A DNA stretch of 64,000 bases from Mangifera indica (GCF_011075055.1 NC_058149.1:8438449-8502448), one strand, 5' to 3'. Positions 48,601-62,479 are shown, counted from the first letter of the stretch. Notes: generated from the sequence alone by a model not told the origin. Numbers and translations are program-made.

Positions 48601-51600
48601 AGCCGGGAAACTCATCAACTAATGGCTTAAAGATCAATCTGAAAACCCCAGTGAATGCAATATCTTTTACCTAACAAAAGAAAAGGACAAAAAAAAGTGT
48701 CAAATCATAATATTACAGATAGCAAACCTAATTAGCAGACATAACGTTGCATCAAAAAAGTGAACCAAGTTCCCAAGAAATAGAGAAGCCTGGCAAATTA
48801 ATATTTCCAAATATTGGCATAGAATTATTCATGTAAAAAGAAAACCAATTTCTGCACCCAGAGAACACTGCACACAAGCAATGAAATGAGATTAATTTGC
48901 AAGTACACTTTTTATTTATAAAACAAAGGATGGAAATTTTTTTTCTTAGGATTGAAAAAGAAAGATGCTAGGACTAATGGTTATATTTCCAGGAAACTAA
49001 AACAGAAGGAGATAAGTGGAAGGAGCATGGGACTGACAGATGGCAACAAAAACATATCTGAGGCTGGACCACCAAAAGAAGAAGCCAGACCGTGGAAGAG
49101 AAAAGGTAGAGAGTTGGTTATGCAAGGGAAACAAAAGCTGGAAGGGAATCAAGGAGAAGGAAGAAAACAGAAGCAAAAATAGGGGAGTAGGGGCAGAGAA
49201 CCAGCCTCTTGAAAGCCTGGCATCTTGGGGTTACTGTTTTATTGTATTGGGACTGTTTCATTGTAATTTCAATTTGCTCGGACAGTGTAATGAATGTTTT
49301 CAATGAAAGATGTTTTGATCCATTAGTATTCTTCTGCACTGGTGTTGTTTAATTGCTGTGTTGAAATTTCATTAAAGTTACTTGACTGTGGTTGGAAGAA
49401 AGGTCTGTGCAGGGAGGTTTTCTCAGTTGTGGAAGCAGAAGGGTTACTGTAACCAGTAAGGAAGTTCAGGTCTGTATCAAAAGATGATTTAGAAGTAGGG
49501 AATTCATTTAATCAGCATTCTTGAATACTTGAAGATCCAGTGGACCTTTATCCAAGTGATAATATGGGCACACGAAGAAAAGGAGCCACATTTGGCATCC
49601 CCTTTCAGAAGCTTCAATCATTAAAACACATAAACACTTATAAGCTACCATTTTATTCTGAAAAAACTAAAGTTAAGATCACTGTTCAATTTCAAAGCAG
49701 CTAGTAATAGCTGTAACTTAAAGGAAGCAAGTGAAATTGTTTGAACTAAAAATAGCTCAGCAACAACATACAAAATTTCTAAAAACAAGATGAAGAGTAC
49801 TTTGAAAGCTGAGCTCAGTGAGCAACAACATACAAAATTTCTAAAAAAGCAAGATGAAGAGTTATTCCACACAAAGAAAATTCAAAGATTAAAGATAACA
49901 CTGAACAGATGAAAAGAATCAAAAGAACTATGAATTACCTGTACAGGCAATGCTACACCAACTTTGGTCTTGACAGCAAGTATTATATTTGAATTAGCAT
50001 CCCATTGCATTTCCAACTCCATAGTAACACCACTGCTTCCATCTTCAATGATGGAAACTCCTAAATGGAACAACAATTTGCATGAACTATTAAGATATTT
50101 CACCAATGCAACAAGTTACTAAAAGTTCCATAAAAATCCCAAAAGATATTTTATGATACAAAAGACAATAACAATAGAACTGTATCAAAATTTAAATATG
50201 TTTATAACTTGGAAAAGAAAAAAAAACCTAATAAGAATAACCGACAGCACATAATTGAGCAAATATATATATATATAGAAAATACAAAGCAAAGAGAATA
50301 CAAACTTAAATTCAGACAGCATTCCAATCTATAAATAAAGAAAATGAACACATCCTAAATTGTTTAGAAACCAAAACTCACAAAGCAGCACAAAGTCAAA
50401 CTCCACACCTGTAACCCCCACATGTATATATCAAGGGCACTTTAGTCTTTACCCTTTTTTTTTTTTGTTAAGACCCTGGGGGTATGTAAAATTTATTTAA
50501 GATTAAGGGTATGGAACTGAAAAAAAGGAAGAGAATGACTATTTTGTTAAGTCATGAGAAGAGGAAATATATTTGTCATAATTTAGAGGTGTAAAACTCA
50601 AAACAAGGGAAAATTGAGGGGGTTATGTGCAATTTTCCCAATTAGTATATAAGGTCAAGTTATAATTTCTGGATTGAAGGGGATTTCATCAAATTAAGGT
50701 CTCAGATATGTGAGGTTTATCTCCAATTAGAGTATTTAAGCTGATGAACTTCAAAAGAACCTAAAGTGTCATTTAGGGCTTTTGGCCAATTGGAGAGATT
50801 TTGCTGATAATTAAAGGTTGATATGGGTGAACTAGTACTCTAGGTGGATTATCTTAGCCCTCATATGTTTCTATTTTGGTTAGTTTCAGCCAATTTGATA
50901 AATCCCTAATTTAGTTGCATTACGGTTAAAAGTTTTGATCAATTGAAGAGTCTTCCAGCATATCGGTGATAGATTATCCAGCAAAGTAAGTGGAATTTTG
51001 TTAGGATCTCAAGTGCAAGGTATGGGACTTGGATTCCACATTGGAAAGTATGGGCAACTAGTGTGGGGTTTATATGGCCTTGGACTCTCCCATCTCAATA
51101 GCTAGCTTTTGAAGTGTGGTTCTCCTAAGGTTCATATCATTTGGTATCAGAGCCATCACCATGTCTCCCAGTTGCAATCGTGCGGCGCAGGTGGTGATGC
51201 CGGCATTGCAGTGTTCGCCGGGGCTAGCAGAGAGCTAGCGCACAGCCAACCCGCATGGGGGCCGGGGCTGCTGAGTGTGGTGGTATGTTAGGATCCCAAG
51301 TGCAAGGTATAGGACTTGAATCCCACATTGGAAAATATGGGCAACTAGTGTGGGGTTTATATGACTTTGGGCTCTCCCATCTCAATAGCTAGCTTTTGAG
51401 GTGTGGTTCTCCTAAGGTTCATATCAAATCTCCCTCTCCTCTCTAGATTTTTTCTACTCTTATATTTAAGTGGACTTGAATTCTATACATGCTGATGTTC
51501 GGAGTTTTATGTACAGTTGCTATGTTTATGACACAAGGAAGAGTATATTGCAACACAATTGTAGGAACCTTAACTTCCGTCAGGTAGAAATTTATGTCAC

Positions 51601-54600
51601 GACACCAAAAATGTTGCGCCATGGCCCAAAAAGAGAGAGTTAAGAGGCATGAAGGCAAAAACGTCATGTCACGGCATGACCAGAAGAGCCCAAAATTAAT
51701 GTAGCGACACAAGAAAAGTTGCAACACAACATAACTTGGCTTTACTAGGGAATGATACAAGAGCTAAGTAGATACCTATAATATTATACCTAAGCATATC
51801 CAAGGTATTTATGCAAGAGATACGAGAGCACTACACGTGCAAGATAGCCTTAAATGTGTCCAAGAGTTTAAAGGCATGTAAGATAGTTTATGACATGCTG
51901 AGAGAGGAGTCAAGAAGAGTTTGTCATTGCATGTGAAATTACTTCAATAGTACATGTGGATTTTTAATGGCAAGTGCTTTTATGTATGCAAGATATCTAG
52001 TAAATAGTATACTAAGATGATGTTATGACATGACGTGAAAGGGTTTAGTATAATATGGTGTAGAGATCATATAAAGTTATGAGAGCATGAAAACATCATT
52101 TGAATGTTTAAGAGTTTCGTGTTAGGCATGTGCATGAGAGAGAGGGGACCTATGTTTCCGTAGTGTTTTTTTTTTTTTTTTTGCATGAGAGAATGTTTTT
52201 CTGACAAGTGTTCTTGTTCTTTTCTTTTACATGCTAAGAGTTTTTAATGTTTTCATGAGTTGTTACATAGACGAATCTCTTAAGCATCATTATGCACACA
52301 CCTAGGAGTGGATTCAAGTCGAACTCGAGCTTGGATTTGCTTGAGTTTTGCTCATATCAAGAGAGTCAATGAGTTTTCACAAAACTAGCTCGAACTTGAT
52401 ATGAAAAGCCAAACTCGAGTTCAACTCAATACTATAGCAATATAAATTTATTTATTAAATTTAAACTTATTAATTATTATTTTTAAAATTCATGTTTTCT
52501 AATTAAAAAAACATGAGAAGTTGAAATGTGATGAGAAAGAGAAAGATTAAACCTACACAATGGATGGGATGAGATGAGTAATTGAAATTCTTATCTCTAG
52601 ATGTGAAACACTATGAATTAGGTTGAATGTTTATTTGTACTGAGTGGAGTAGGTTGTTGAAAATGTATCTTTTCAACGTGTTATCAACCCAATTCTTAGT
52701 CTTCCACATCTGGAAATGAAAATTTCAATCACTCACCTCATTCAATATAAACAAGTTGAATCTTTTCATTTCTCATTACATTTTAAATTCCTTCATGTTT
52801 CCTTTTATTAAAAAACATAAATTTAAAAAAATTAAAATTAATTTTTTGTAATTAATTTTTTTTAGATTGAATCGACTCCCATGGCTCAAGCTCGAGTCAT
52901 TGCTAGTCGTTTTGGGTTCAATCAGAAATGCTAATAATCAAGCTTGAGTCAACTTAGGTCAAATTCAGACCAAACCAGCTTAACTAGAATCTAGCCTATA
53001 GTAGGACCCTAGAGAAAAGCAATCCTTAGAGTTTGTGTGCATGTACGAGAGGCCTATAAGAATGAATTTATGAAATTACTCAGCTAAGACTGTAAATCAT
53101 GCACCAAAATAAATCTGATTAGCAGAGATGTTTAAAGAAAAGAAAAGAGAATGTATCCACGGAAAATGTTCTTCATTCTTGCAGTTCATTTGTCTAGAGA
53201 GTCATAAGAACATGTTAAGAGAGTATGCGACTCAAGTTTGAAAAATGACATGTTTAAGTAGTGTGAATGATTTCGATGATAGTAGCGTAGATGACCAACC
53301 ACTTATTGAGTCCCTAGCACTCATTCCACTAACGCCTCTATCTTTTACATTTTGCAAGTAACAAGCAATGGCAAAGGGACATAGTCAGGTCAATGCAACG
53401 AAAGGGAGAAGAACTCTAAAGACTAAGTGATAGATTATTTACTTTTAATTTTCATACATGAGTTATATGTAAGAACCAATGAATGGTTTAAGACTGAAAA
53501 ACATCTTTACATATCTTCGTTGCAAGACAATATGTTTGTTATGTATGTGAATATTTCAATGAGAGTTTCAATTGGATGTGGTGATTCATGTTTTTAATGA
53601 AAAACTTAATATGTGTTTGAGAGCAGATAGAGCATTGTATCAAAAAAGATATGTATTTATGTTTACCGAAAGTTTTAAAATTTAGAAAAATATGTTTTTA
53701 CATCATTGCACAACCTCCAAACGTGAATCTTCTAGGTTCATCGTAAGGGGACACCTAGAGGGTACCCAACTGGAAGGAGTGCTACAACACCATAGAAAAC
53801 CATCTTCATCCTTATGAACATCTTTAAAGGCTCTACAATGTCTCTCTAACCCCAAAAATGAAGCAATGCCACACAACTAAAGCATTTTCACCCCCACTGA
53901 AAGCAGAGTAAGCCTCAACAAATAATGAAATAGAAGAACTATGAACACCGATTAAATTACATTATCAATGTTGTAGAAGAATGACGAAATAGGTGGCCAA
54001 TGCCTTTCGGATCTCTTTTGTACATATTGCAACAATTAGGAGACAAACAAAACATAGTCCATCTCTTTGCATAATATCCCATGTATTGATCCTTCCATGA
54101 GCCATGGACAATGCAAAAATTCTATCTTACGAGGAACTTTATGCTTCTATATTACCAAAGCTAAACAGAATTCAGGAAATGAAGGATCATCAATAGCCCT
54201 TTCAAGAAATATTCAAAAGGAAATCATCTTGATGATTCAAGCTTCCAAAGTCTAGCATTCTGTTTCAATTTATATAATAAACATTATCCAGCGAAAAATC
54301 TAGAGATAACTCCTCAATCGCCCAATCAATCAATTTCCTCAAGTATTCAATTTCAAAAGCAGATGAAGAAAAAAGAGATTCAACTAATTAAAAAACATAT
54401 TGTGAGCACAATAACCTATAAAGGCAAGGAAATAATAAAGCGCAAGGTGGGGATTACCCAACACAAGAATCCCCCCAAAATGAAAACTTTATGACATTCA
54501 CCACGAGAATTTCCTAATGAGTACAAACAAAAAAAATCCTACAGAAACAGCTTTCCAGAAACTATAATAAGAGCGTCTTACTACCTTATTAGAATAGAAC

Positions 54601-55392
54601 ATATGCTCAACTACCCCATTGAACAAAAAGAAATTTTCAGCCAACAACAAGTACAATACAAATTCCAAACTCAATAATTTAGCCATTCCCAGTTGCAAAA
54701 CATAATAGATAATAGAAAATAGGAAAACATTAACTACACAACATTTAACCAACCTGTGAATTGCGGCGCAACAGTACCAAGGGTAAACTTAGAAAACTTG
54801 AGAGATGACAGCACAAACGGCCTATATTGTTCAAGTATTGGCTCAACAGAATTCCTTATAAGCTCAGAAGCTGCCTGCAACAAAATAAACATATCAAATT
54901 TATTTAAGAAAGAGATTCAATTATTCTGACTTAACTAAATGAACAACATGATACCTCATCAACATAGGGCCAGATCTTGATTAGATGCTGATTAAGCCAG
55001 GTTAACTGTAAGAAATAAAAAAACAAAAATCAGTCTCCATTACACTGATGGTGTGGTGTGTATACGAGTGAGAGAGACAAAGAGAACCCAACTTCTGACG
55101 ATTTGAGAAGACGACCCAAGAAGGGTATACTTCCGCCGGCAAGATCTTTCTAGAATCTGCCACTGTCATTCGAGCAAAAGCAGCGATAGTGTTTGCCTGA
55201 AAGTCAAAGCACCAAAACCCAAAACATCAAAAAAAAAAAAAACTTCAAACAATTTTACGTCAACCAACCCAAAGAAAAACTACTGACGAGTTCACTGCGA
55301 AGCTTGGATCGAGCATTCTCTGAGCGAACAAACCCCACAATGATTGCCAAGCCGACCACTAACCCGATCAGCAGGCCGAAAACGAAGCCCAT
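42642..55392 (-). CDS. SYT5: Synaptotagmin-5-like (SYT5/NTMC2T2), with two one-base lesions
   Basis: Tethers ER to plasma membrane: an N-terminal membrane anchor, an SMP lipid-transfer domain and C2 domains. Thirteen exons, 5' to 3': 55392-55288, 55196-55092, 55005-54955, 54874-54754, 50060-49939, 48670-48569, 47458-47384, 46612-46533, 46296-46146, 46057-45827, 43736-43441, 43243-43130, 42788-42642. Residues 3-22 are a hydrophobic anchor (VFGLLIGLVVGLAIIVGFV). The SMP domain covers ~70-253 (LTWLNQHLIKIWPYVDEA to PILPGDY). The first C2 has NKDIIGKSDPYAVL; the last C2 has ADPYVVLTLKK and WDHDTFGK. Expected length is ~566, as in the family. Two lesions: exon 11 is 296 nt instead of 297, with a frameshift after PPTDLMG near 43500; the exon 2 donor reads AAG/TTGGGT with no GT. 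Both fit single-base losses. If real, the product stops ~97 residues early. Confidence 0.92.
43879..44493 (-). mobile_element. Solo LTR-like fragment in SYT5 intron 10
   Basis: 615 bp from TGTGATAGAATCCC to CTCCAACA (TG...CA). It aligns in order with the LTR in the PAP26 intron (35217-35863): shared phrases include 'aaaactca', 'ttgctgccacatgg' against 'ttgccacatag', 'tctataaccgttttaccc' against 'tctataattgttttaccc', and 'acctttgtgtaccc'. Read on the minus strand it starts TGTTGGAGATTG. I found no clean target duplication and no internal region. It is in the same orientation as the host gene. Confidence 0.65.
49757..49866. repeat. Two-copy ~63-bp tandem repeat in SYT5 intron 5
   Basis: 'agcaacaacatacaaaattt' occurs at about 49757 and 49820, each followed by 'ctaaaaa' and 'caagatgaagagt'. 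Short local duplication within an intron; no function inferred. Confidence 0.75.
50994..51431 (+). mobile_element. TRIM (terminal-repeat retrotransposon in miniature), complete
   Basis: Two 141-bp LTRs, 50999-51139 and 51286-51426, both TGTTAGGATC...TTCATATCA. They flank a 146-bp internal region. Directly after the left LTR (one base later) is TTGGTATCAGAGCC at 51141, the primer-binding site for initiator methionine tRNA. Flanking 5-mers AATTT (50994-50998) and AATCT (51427-51431) match at 4 of 5. The internal region is markedly GC-rich for this window and encodes nothing. By my count the LTRs differ at 9 of 141 positions, all transitions. The element lies in SYT5 intron 4, antisense to the gene. 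Confidence 0.93.
51432..52302. other. SYT5 intron 4 sequence right of the TRIM, repeat-like
   Basis: Together with 50420-50990 this looks like an older repeat into which the TRIM inserted. It has phrases such as 'gtcatgtcacggcatgacca' near 51663, 'gtttatgacatgctga' near 51887 and a T15 run near 52168. No coding motif, LTR pair or clear borders were found. Confidence 0.3.
52303..52998. mobile_element. Large degenerate hAT-like element in SYT5 intron 4
   Basis: It starts TAGGAGTGGATTCAAG and ends CTAGAATCTAGCCTA, imperfect inverted ends resembling the 27400-27748 MITE. The first and last ~130 bp have the family's 'aactcgagct' type phrases. The middle has a second inverted pair: 'gagatgagtaattgaaatt' near 52570 against 'aatttcaatcactcacctc' near 52719. 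No target duplication is seen. Confidence 0.5.
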
Positions 55393-55520
55393 TGAAAGTG
55401 TAAGGAAAAAGAAAGAAAAGTTAGATTGGGTTTACTTTTCCAATGAAAGAAAAGAGTTGAATCGTTGCAATCAAAGAGGTGGAAAAAAAGAAACAAAGTA
55501 AGTTGTTATAGTTACTCACA

Positions 55521-56273
<753 letters not shown>

Positions 56274-56362
56274 TTATATATTTTATTTTATAATTATTTA
56301 ATTACATAATAAATAATTATTTATTACTTATAATTATATTTTATATATATATATATATATAT

Positions 56363-57310
56363 AGTTTTATTATTTAGTCCACAGAGAATTTTTTGAATCC
56401 ATGTATTTAGTAAGTTTTTTTTTAAATGAAATTTGGCTTTAAAACATATGAACACCAAAACATGAAGACCCAATCTTTGGCTTGTTCAGTAGGCTTCCAG
56501 ATTGGAGCGGCATAACCAAACCCCTGAAGAAATTGATTCCTTGAAACAGAATTTATGATCAGTCACATATTGGGTGATTTAGAAAGTATGTAGAATTAAT
56601 AATCAGTTTTTTTCAGCATTTTGATCTACTTTTTATGTATTATTATATAATAAATGTGTTAAATGAATTGGGTTTGGGATAGACATTTTGGCATAGCCTA
56701 TTTTGACAGCATAGAAAATAGTGGGTTGTGTCAGATATATGAGTTTAATGGGTTGTGTCTCGGAGTCTGATATAGTCCAATGCTATATTAGCTAATTTTT
56801 TTTTTTTTTATTAAATTTTTTTGGATGGGCAAACCCATCGATACTATTTGCAACTACGATTGGTCAAAAATAATTTAAAATTTTAATTTTATATAATCAA
56901 AATAAATAAATAAATTTATTTTTTTGTGGCCCATGAGACTTTTGCAAGTCAACCTAAGGGTCCATGGGAGCATAGGCTAATGGACCCAAGACATGTCGAG
57001 GGCTTAAGATTTTATCAAATAGATTTGACACAAAAACTCGTTAAGTGAATATATTTTTAAACGATCTCAAGATTGACTTGACCCATTATCACCTTTAACT
57101 TGATCTAGATGAGACAATAAATGCAATATTTAAAGGAGTTTGTTGGGCATTTATAATGGAAGTTGAACAAGACTTAGACTTATAACTTCTTGTGAACTCA
57201 ATAATACCTAGGAGTTTTATGGCTACATTATGAGTTGGTCTCTATCCCTACCCTAGGATTTTTATACTTACATTATAAGTTGAGCTTTATCCCTCTTTTC
57301 GTATTGAATA

Positions 57311-57350
<40 letters not shown>

Positions 57351-57654
57351 TAGTACATAATTTATATATAAATGATATATTATTATATAATTTGATGTTA
57401 TTTTATTTTTAATTTAAAATCATTTAATCACATAATGATAATTTTTTATATATCCAAATTATATATGAAAAATATATGTATAATTTTATTGTTTTGTATT
57501 CCCTTTTTAATTTTTTAACCATATGTTACAATTAAAACTATCTTTTATGATATGCATGTGATTTTTGAGAGTGCATTATTAAGAGTGAAGAAATATGAGC
57601 CAATGTAAAGGATTTTTAGAAATTTAATCACTCTACTTCCCCTTAAATATAAAA
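56363..57654. other. Intergenic stretch, AT-rich
   Basis: No supported gene. 57314-57347 is a (TA)n tract inside a palindromic AT-rich piece (about 57310-57490) that resembles the MITE at 19864-20016. Confidence 0.4.
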
Positions 57655-58430
57655 GACTAAATTACATTTTCCCACCCAATGTTTAGCTTAAAATCAGTTT
57701 TTTCATTTCTAAGTGACACAAATAACATTTTTTTAATCCAAAATAAAACTATGTTTATTTTTAAAAAGGCATAATAATAGGAAGTAATTTTTAACACCAA
57801 TATAAAACCCTTTTAAAAAGTGCTTTTTTTTTACCATTCAATTATCCACTTTTATTAGTGAATTTTGTTTGTTTCCAAATAAATGATTATTTTGGGCATT
57901 TATGAAAATTACAAGAGTGTTAGTTTAAAATATATCATAGAAATTATTTTTTTTCTTAAAAATAAAAAAACTCAATATAAATATCAAAAAACCAAAATAC
58001 CCTTACTAATTTAAAATTTTATCATTTAGACTCCTAAAAATATCAAAACTCTAACAAACCTTAAAATGTTGCATTTTGTTTAATTTTTTGGGGTGTAACT
58101 ATTATTTTTTAAACTATCGATAGATATATTAAAATTTTAAATTTTTTCTTAAACACCACTTTAAATTTTTTCAAATTTATAAAAAAAAAAACTTTAAAAA
58201 ATTTATTAGCATCCCTAACATTTTCAAAAATTACAATTCACCTCCAAACATTTGTCATTTTGAAAAGAAAAAAATATAATAGAAAAATCTATACAAAATA
58301 ACCTTCTTTCCCTTCACTTAATTGAATTCAATAATAGAATTAAATTATGGGTGTGAATTTGACTTTTTTTAATATTAAACATGGGAATTTGTCATTTTAG
58401 CAATCCTTGGGTGGGAATGGCTTTTTGGCA
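57655..58430. mobile_element. Diverged fold-back MULE-type element (copy 6)
   Basis: The left end 'gactaaattacattttccca' corresponds to the family's 'ggccaaatgacatttccca'. The right end '...ccttgggtgggaatggc' then 'tttttggca' is the mirrored terminus. Between them is a long, degraded inverted repeat of 'aaaatttt'-type text. Flanking 9-mers AATATAAAA and AATTCAAAT agree at 6 of 9 positions. Boundaries are approximate. Confidence 0.55.
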
Positions 58431-61138
58431 AATTCAAATCACTTAAAAACCCACTTATTTCTATTTCCTTTTACTCTGACCTTCTTCTTTCTCTTTTTTT
58501 GGTTTCAAACCAAAAATAATTACAAGTGGTAATAGTAATTATCCTAATAAAAATATTGATAGAGATGTTAATAATATATACTCATATATTTAGGAAAAAG
58601 TGAATTATAATTTTTAAAAATTTAAGAATGTTTATAAAAATTTTTAGGGGTTTTTGAAAATTTAAAGAAAAAACAAGATGTTTTCAATTTTTTAAGTTTT
58701 AATATGTCCCTTAGTTGTTTTAAAAATGATATGTACAATCCTAAAAAACTTAATAAAATGCAACAATTAAGGATATCAACATTACATTACAAATTATTGG
58801 GGTCTTAAAGATTTTCGAAATATATAGGGGTAAATATAATAATTTTCAAAACATCAACATCGATAAAGATAAAACTAGTTAATCTATGTTTTTGTATGTG
58901 CTTAATAGCTTGCGAAAAAAAAGGTTTACTATCAAAAGGTAGAATTACTATTTTCACCCAAACTTTGCCAAAATGGCATTTTTTTACCTTATAAATTTGA
59001 AAATTCAAATTTACACCCATTTACTGGTTTTGCTAGTGAAATATTTTAAATTTGATTGTGAAATTGAAGAAAAGATAGAAACACCCTTATATTATTTAGA
59101 ATAATTGTTGACCATATAAAGCACACAACATCACAATTTCAATTTTTATGACAATCTTTTAAGTTTAGTTTTGTTGACTACGAATCGCAAGGTGAGGGTA
59201 GGTTTTAAGTTGAGAGTGGAGAGATTGCTAACACATATTTCGACAATAAATGTGGGTGCAAAAGGTAGAGATTGTGGGTGTGAGAGGAGAGAAAGTAGTT
59301 GATTAGTTATTGGATATGGTTGTTTGGTTGGTACAAATGGATGTGGAACTCAAGCGTTCACTCAGTAGCTATCAACTTGTTGACCAAGATAGCTACAATC
59401 AAAACTAAAATTATAGGCTATCATAAGAGAATGAAGATGTGTTGAATGAAGTTGCAAGGAGCTTGAGAAAGAGATTGTCAAAGTCTGGATTCAAGGTCAT
59501 AGTAAGAGTGTCGAGCTTTGATGTGTCAGAGAACACAAAAATGATGAGAGGGAATTATAAGGAAGAAGAAGGAGTTTCTTGTTGAAAACACTTGAAAATG
59601 AAAAGTTGCTTATCATGTACTGTTGATATGAGTTACGATGACAATGGGAAGCTTGCATGCATAATCATCAATCTATTTATAATTTGTCATCAAGAAAATC
59701 ATCAATCTTTCGCTCGAACCATTTTGGCCAAAGTGTGGCTCTCACCTTCATTCTCTTTCCACCTTTTATCTCAATTGCCTCCTTGTTTGATAATTTTAAC
59801 AATATTACCCATGCACTTAATCAAGATAATATCAAAACTATGAACATTTTAAGAATAACCAACAACAACCTACTGTGAATATAAAACTGTCACTATAAGT
59901 TAAAACACATTGAATACCTTATTGTGATTTAACTATTTCAAGAATATTTATCTGAATTGTATATACCATGTAAAATAAAGAAGGCTCATTATTATTAAAA
60001 ACAACCATCTAATTTAAATATAAGGTCCTCACGATCAGTTGACATACACTAAATCTCTTATTATGATTTAACCATTTTAAAGACATTTATTTGAATTATA
60101 CATACAATATAAAATAAAGAATGCTCGTTATTATTATTAAAAATATGATTACATATAAATACATTAAAAATACATTGGTAATGATTAACTCTAAGGTTTA
60201 TCCTTACAACCTCTATTCAATTCTTTATATTTATCTTACAATTTTAATTATTACATTCAAATTCATATTTAAAATTAATTTTATATTCTGTTATGCATCA
60301 AGATAGAATAATAATTTAATCCCAATTTAGTAAAAAATTATTATTCTTGTATATAACACGTGATAAAAATGAAATGTAACATAGAAGGTCGTTGTCTTTA
60401 AATCAACTACACGCATGTCAACCTGTATTTAAATCATTGTTAACCGAGTGTCATTTCATAAGTTTGGTTAAAAAAGAAATTTGGCCGCATAAGATGTTAC
60501 TCACCGCATAGAGAGCCTTTGTTTAACACTAAATCGTAGCAATTGATTAATGTCTAGATCTCTGTTTGTTTAGGCTAAATTTATTTTCTTTTCCAGAATT
60601 ATGATATAATTCCAAGAGTAAGTCTTCAATATAAAACAATTGATAAAAGACAAATTATAATAATTTGGTTATTTATATAAAATCATTTTTATTTGGGGTT
60701 TATTTCATTTATTTTTCAAAATTGCTTATTATAAAATGCCATCAATTGGATTTAAAAGTCTTTAAGTGTTCCCATCAAAGCGTTTTTTATACCAATATAA
60801 AGAAGTTTTTCATATTTTTAAGGTTTTTTTTTTCTTAACATTTGAGAATATTTAATATTTTCATATAAAGATATAAGCATTTGATCCAGATAGACACAAC
60901 TGTGAATTATATTGAATAAACTCTAATACAATTTATTGTATTTAAGGATCAAATTATACAATGGTCGAGTAGGCTAGGTTGATCCGCTAACAAGACAAGA
61001 CTCACTACATAGTCTAAGGCCCTTTAGATAATGTTTTCGCAAACCTTTAATAGACCGATTCATAATTTTATATTTTTTAAATTTTAAAAATTGTTAATTA
61101 TTTTTTTATTATTAATTTATAACGAAGATGGTGAATAC
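58431..61138. other. Intergenic stretch, no gene recognised
   Basis: 58580-59050 has further AT-rich repeat text. 59150-59580 is less AT-rich and purine-rich, but its frames carry no known domain. 59880-60120 contains two related ~110-bp stretches, 'cattgaataccttattgtg' near 59908 and 'cactaaatctcttattatg' near 60047. Nothing supports a coding gene. Confidence 0.4.
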
Positions 61139-61572
61139 TAGGACTGAAAACAAGTCAAGTCGAATTGAGCCCAAACAGGGTCAGAATCATTTTTGGCTCA
61201 GATTCAGGTTCAGACTCACCGAGCTCACTCACTCACTCACATATTTGTGATTGAGTTTGTGTTTATTGTCTCGGACTCATGTTTGGGCTTGTCCGAGCTA
61301 AACTTGTTTTAAGTCTAAACAAGCTGGCTTTAAATCCAGTCCTATCCTTACGTAGGGCTGGAAATGATGTCGTTTGCTAAATGTTCAAACGAGTCTTGTT
61401 TGGCTCTCTAGGTGAGCAAGCTAAGTGTGGCTATAGTTCGGGTTCAAGCTTATGCTCGTTTCTAGTTTTATCTTGTGCTTAGATTTGTGTTTGTTGTCTC
61501 AAACTCGTGTTCACACTCATTAGAACTAAGCTTATTTCAAATCTAAACAAACTCGCTTCAAATCTAGCTCTA
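61139..61572. mobile_element. Two adjacent hAT-like MITEs separated by exactly 8 bp
   Basis: First: 61139-61344, TAGGACTGAAAACAAG to TTTAAATCCAGTCCTA. Second: 61353-61572, TAGGGCTGGAAATGATG to TTCAAATCTAGCTCTA. The 8 bases between them are TCCTTACG. Both have the family's interior phrases ('gagctca', 'tcggactcatgtttgggctt', 'aactcgtgttc'). The outer flanks do not match the 8-mer, so target duplications are not demonstrated. Confidence 0.6.
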
Positions 61573-62479
61573 ATAAAAACCTGTTTTCCTTTTTTATTTT
61601 GAATTCCATGAATATGATATTAATTAATTATTACTATATTATTATTATTAATCTCTTTTGGGTTTTTTATGGATATGATATATGATTCAATAGTAATGGA
61701 TCCATTCAAACGAATATGTGGGTCTATTTGTAAGGCTTACACGGGACTTATCTAACCTATAACTCTAACGCGACTCACAATTTTATGGGTTAGGCCGAAA
61801 TAGGTGGCTTAGGCCAACCCTGCATGTCCATGCAAAGACAATGAAATAAACTTTTTTATAATTTTCACAAAAGTTATCGAGAACAAATAAAATTGACAAT
61901 ATGTTTTAGCCTAAGCCTAACAATTAACACCTTACCACATTAATTTAAGTAACGATGAGATGCTCAACTAGACATCAAATTTACAGGTAAATTAAACACA
62001 ATAAAACTATGTATGACTGTTTTAAATATATATATATTTATATGTTTTATTATATAATTAAATAATTTTAAATTAAAAGTAAAATAAAATCTAGTTATAT
62101 AATAATAAATATAAATGTGGATATATTTTTTATTTAAAGTAAATATTAGACCATTTCAAATGGAAATAAACTAAGAAAATCCCCAATGAGTACTCATATC
62201 ATAACTCCAAACAAATACCCCACTCCTACTATTAAAATCATGCTTAATTATCAATTAGATAATAAAAATTTTCTGATGATAAATTAAAATTAAATATGAT
62301 TATAATAGAATTAGGTAATTAGATAATTTAATAATAATTTATAAATAAATTTAAGTTTGACTTAAACATGATGTTCGGGTGCACTTGATTGCTTCCGAAA
62401 TGTTTCAGTTTTGGAAAAAGTTTGAAGCCGGTACGGCACGTTTCAGTAATTTGAACAAATAACAAAAGCTTTTCCTGCT
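61573..62479. other. Intergenic stretch before the right-edge gene
   Basis: AT-rich, with a palindromic AT piece at about 62020-62130 similar to the MITE family. The last 200 bp (62360-62479) is less AT-rich and probably proximal promoter. Confidence 0.4.

Noticed and set aside
48952..49306. Overlapping frames of 76 and 88 residues inside SYT5 intron 5
   Set aside because: They are on the strand opposite to SYT5, lack a domain, and are followed by text like an LTR or transcript end ('tgaatgttttcaatgaaag'). More likely a retrotransposon fragment, but too weak to annotate.
51141..51154. tRNA-like sequence TTGGTATCAGAGCC
   Set aside because: It is the primer-binding site of the TRIM, complementary to the 3' end of a tRNA, not a tRNA gene.
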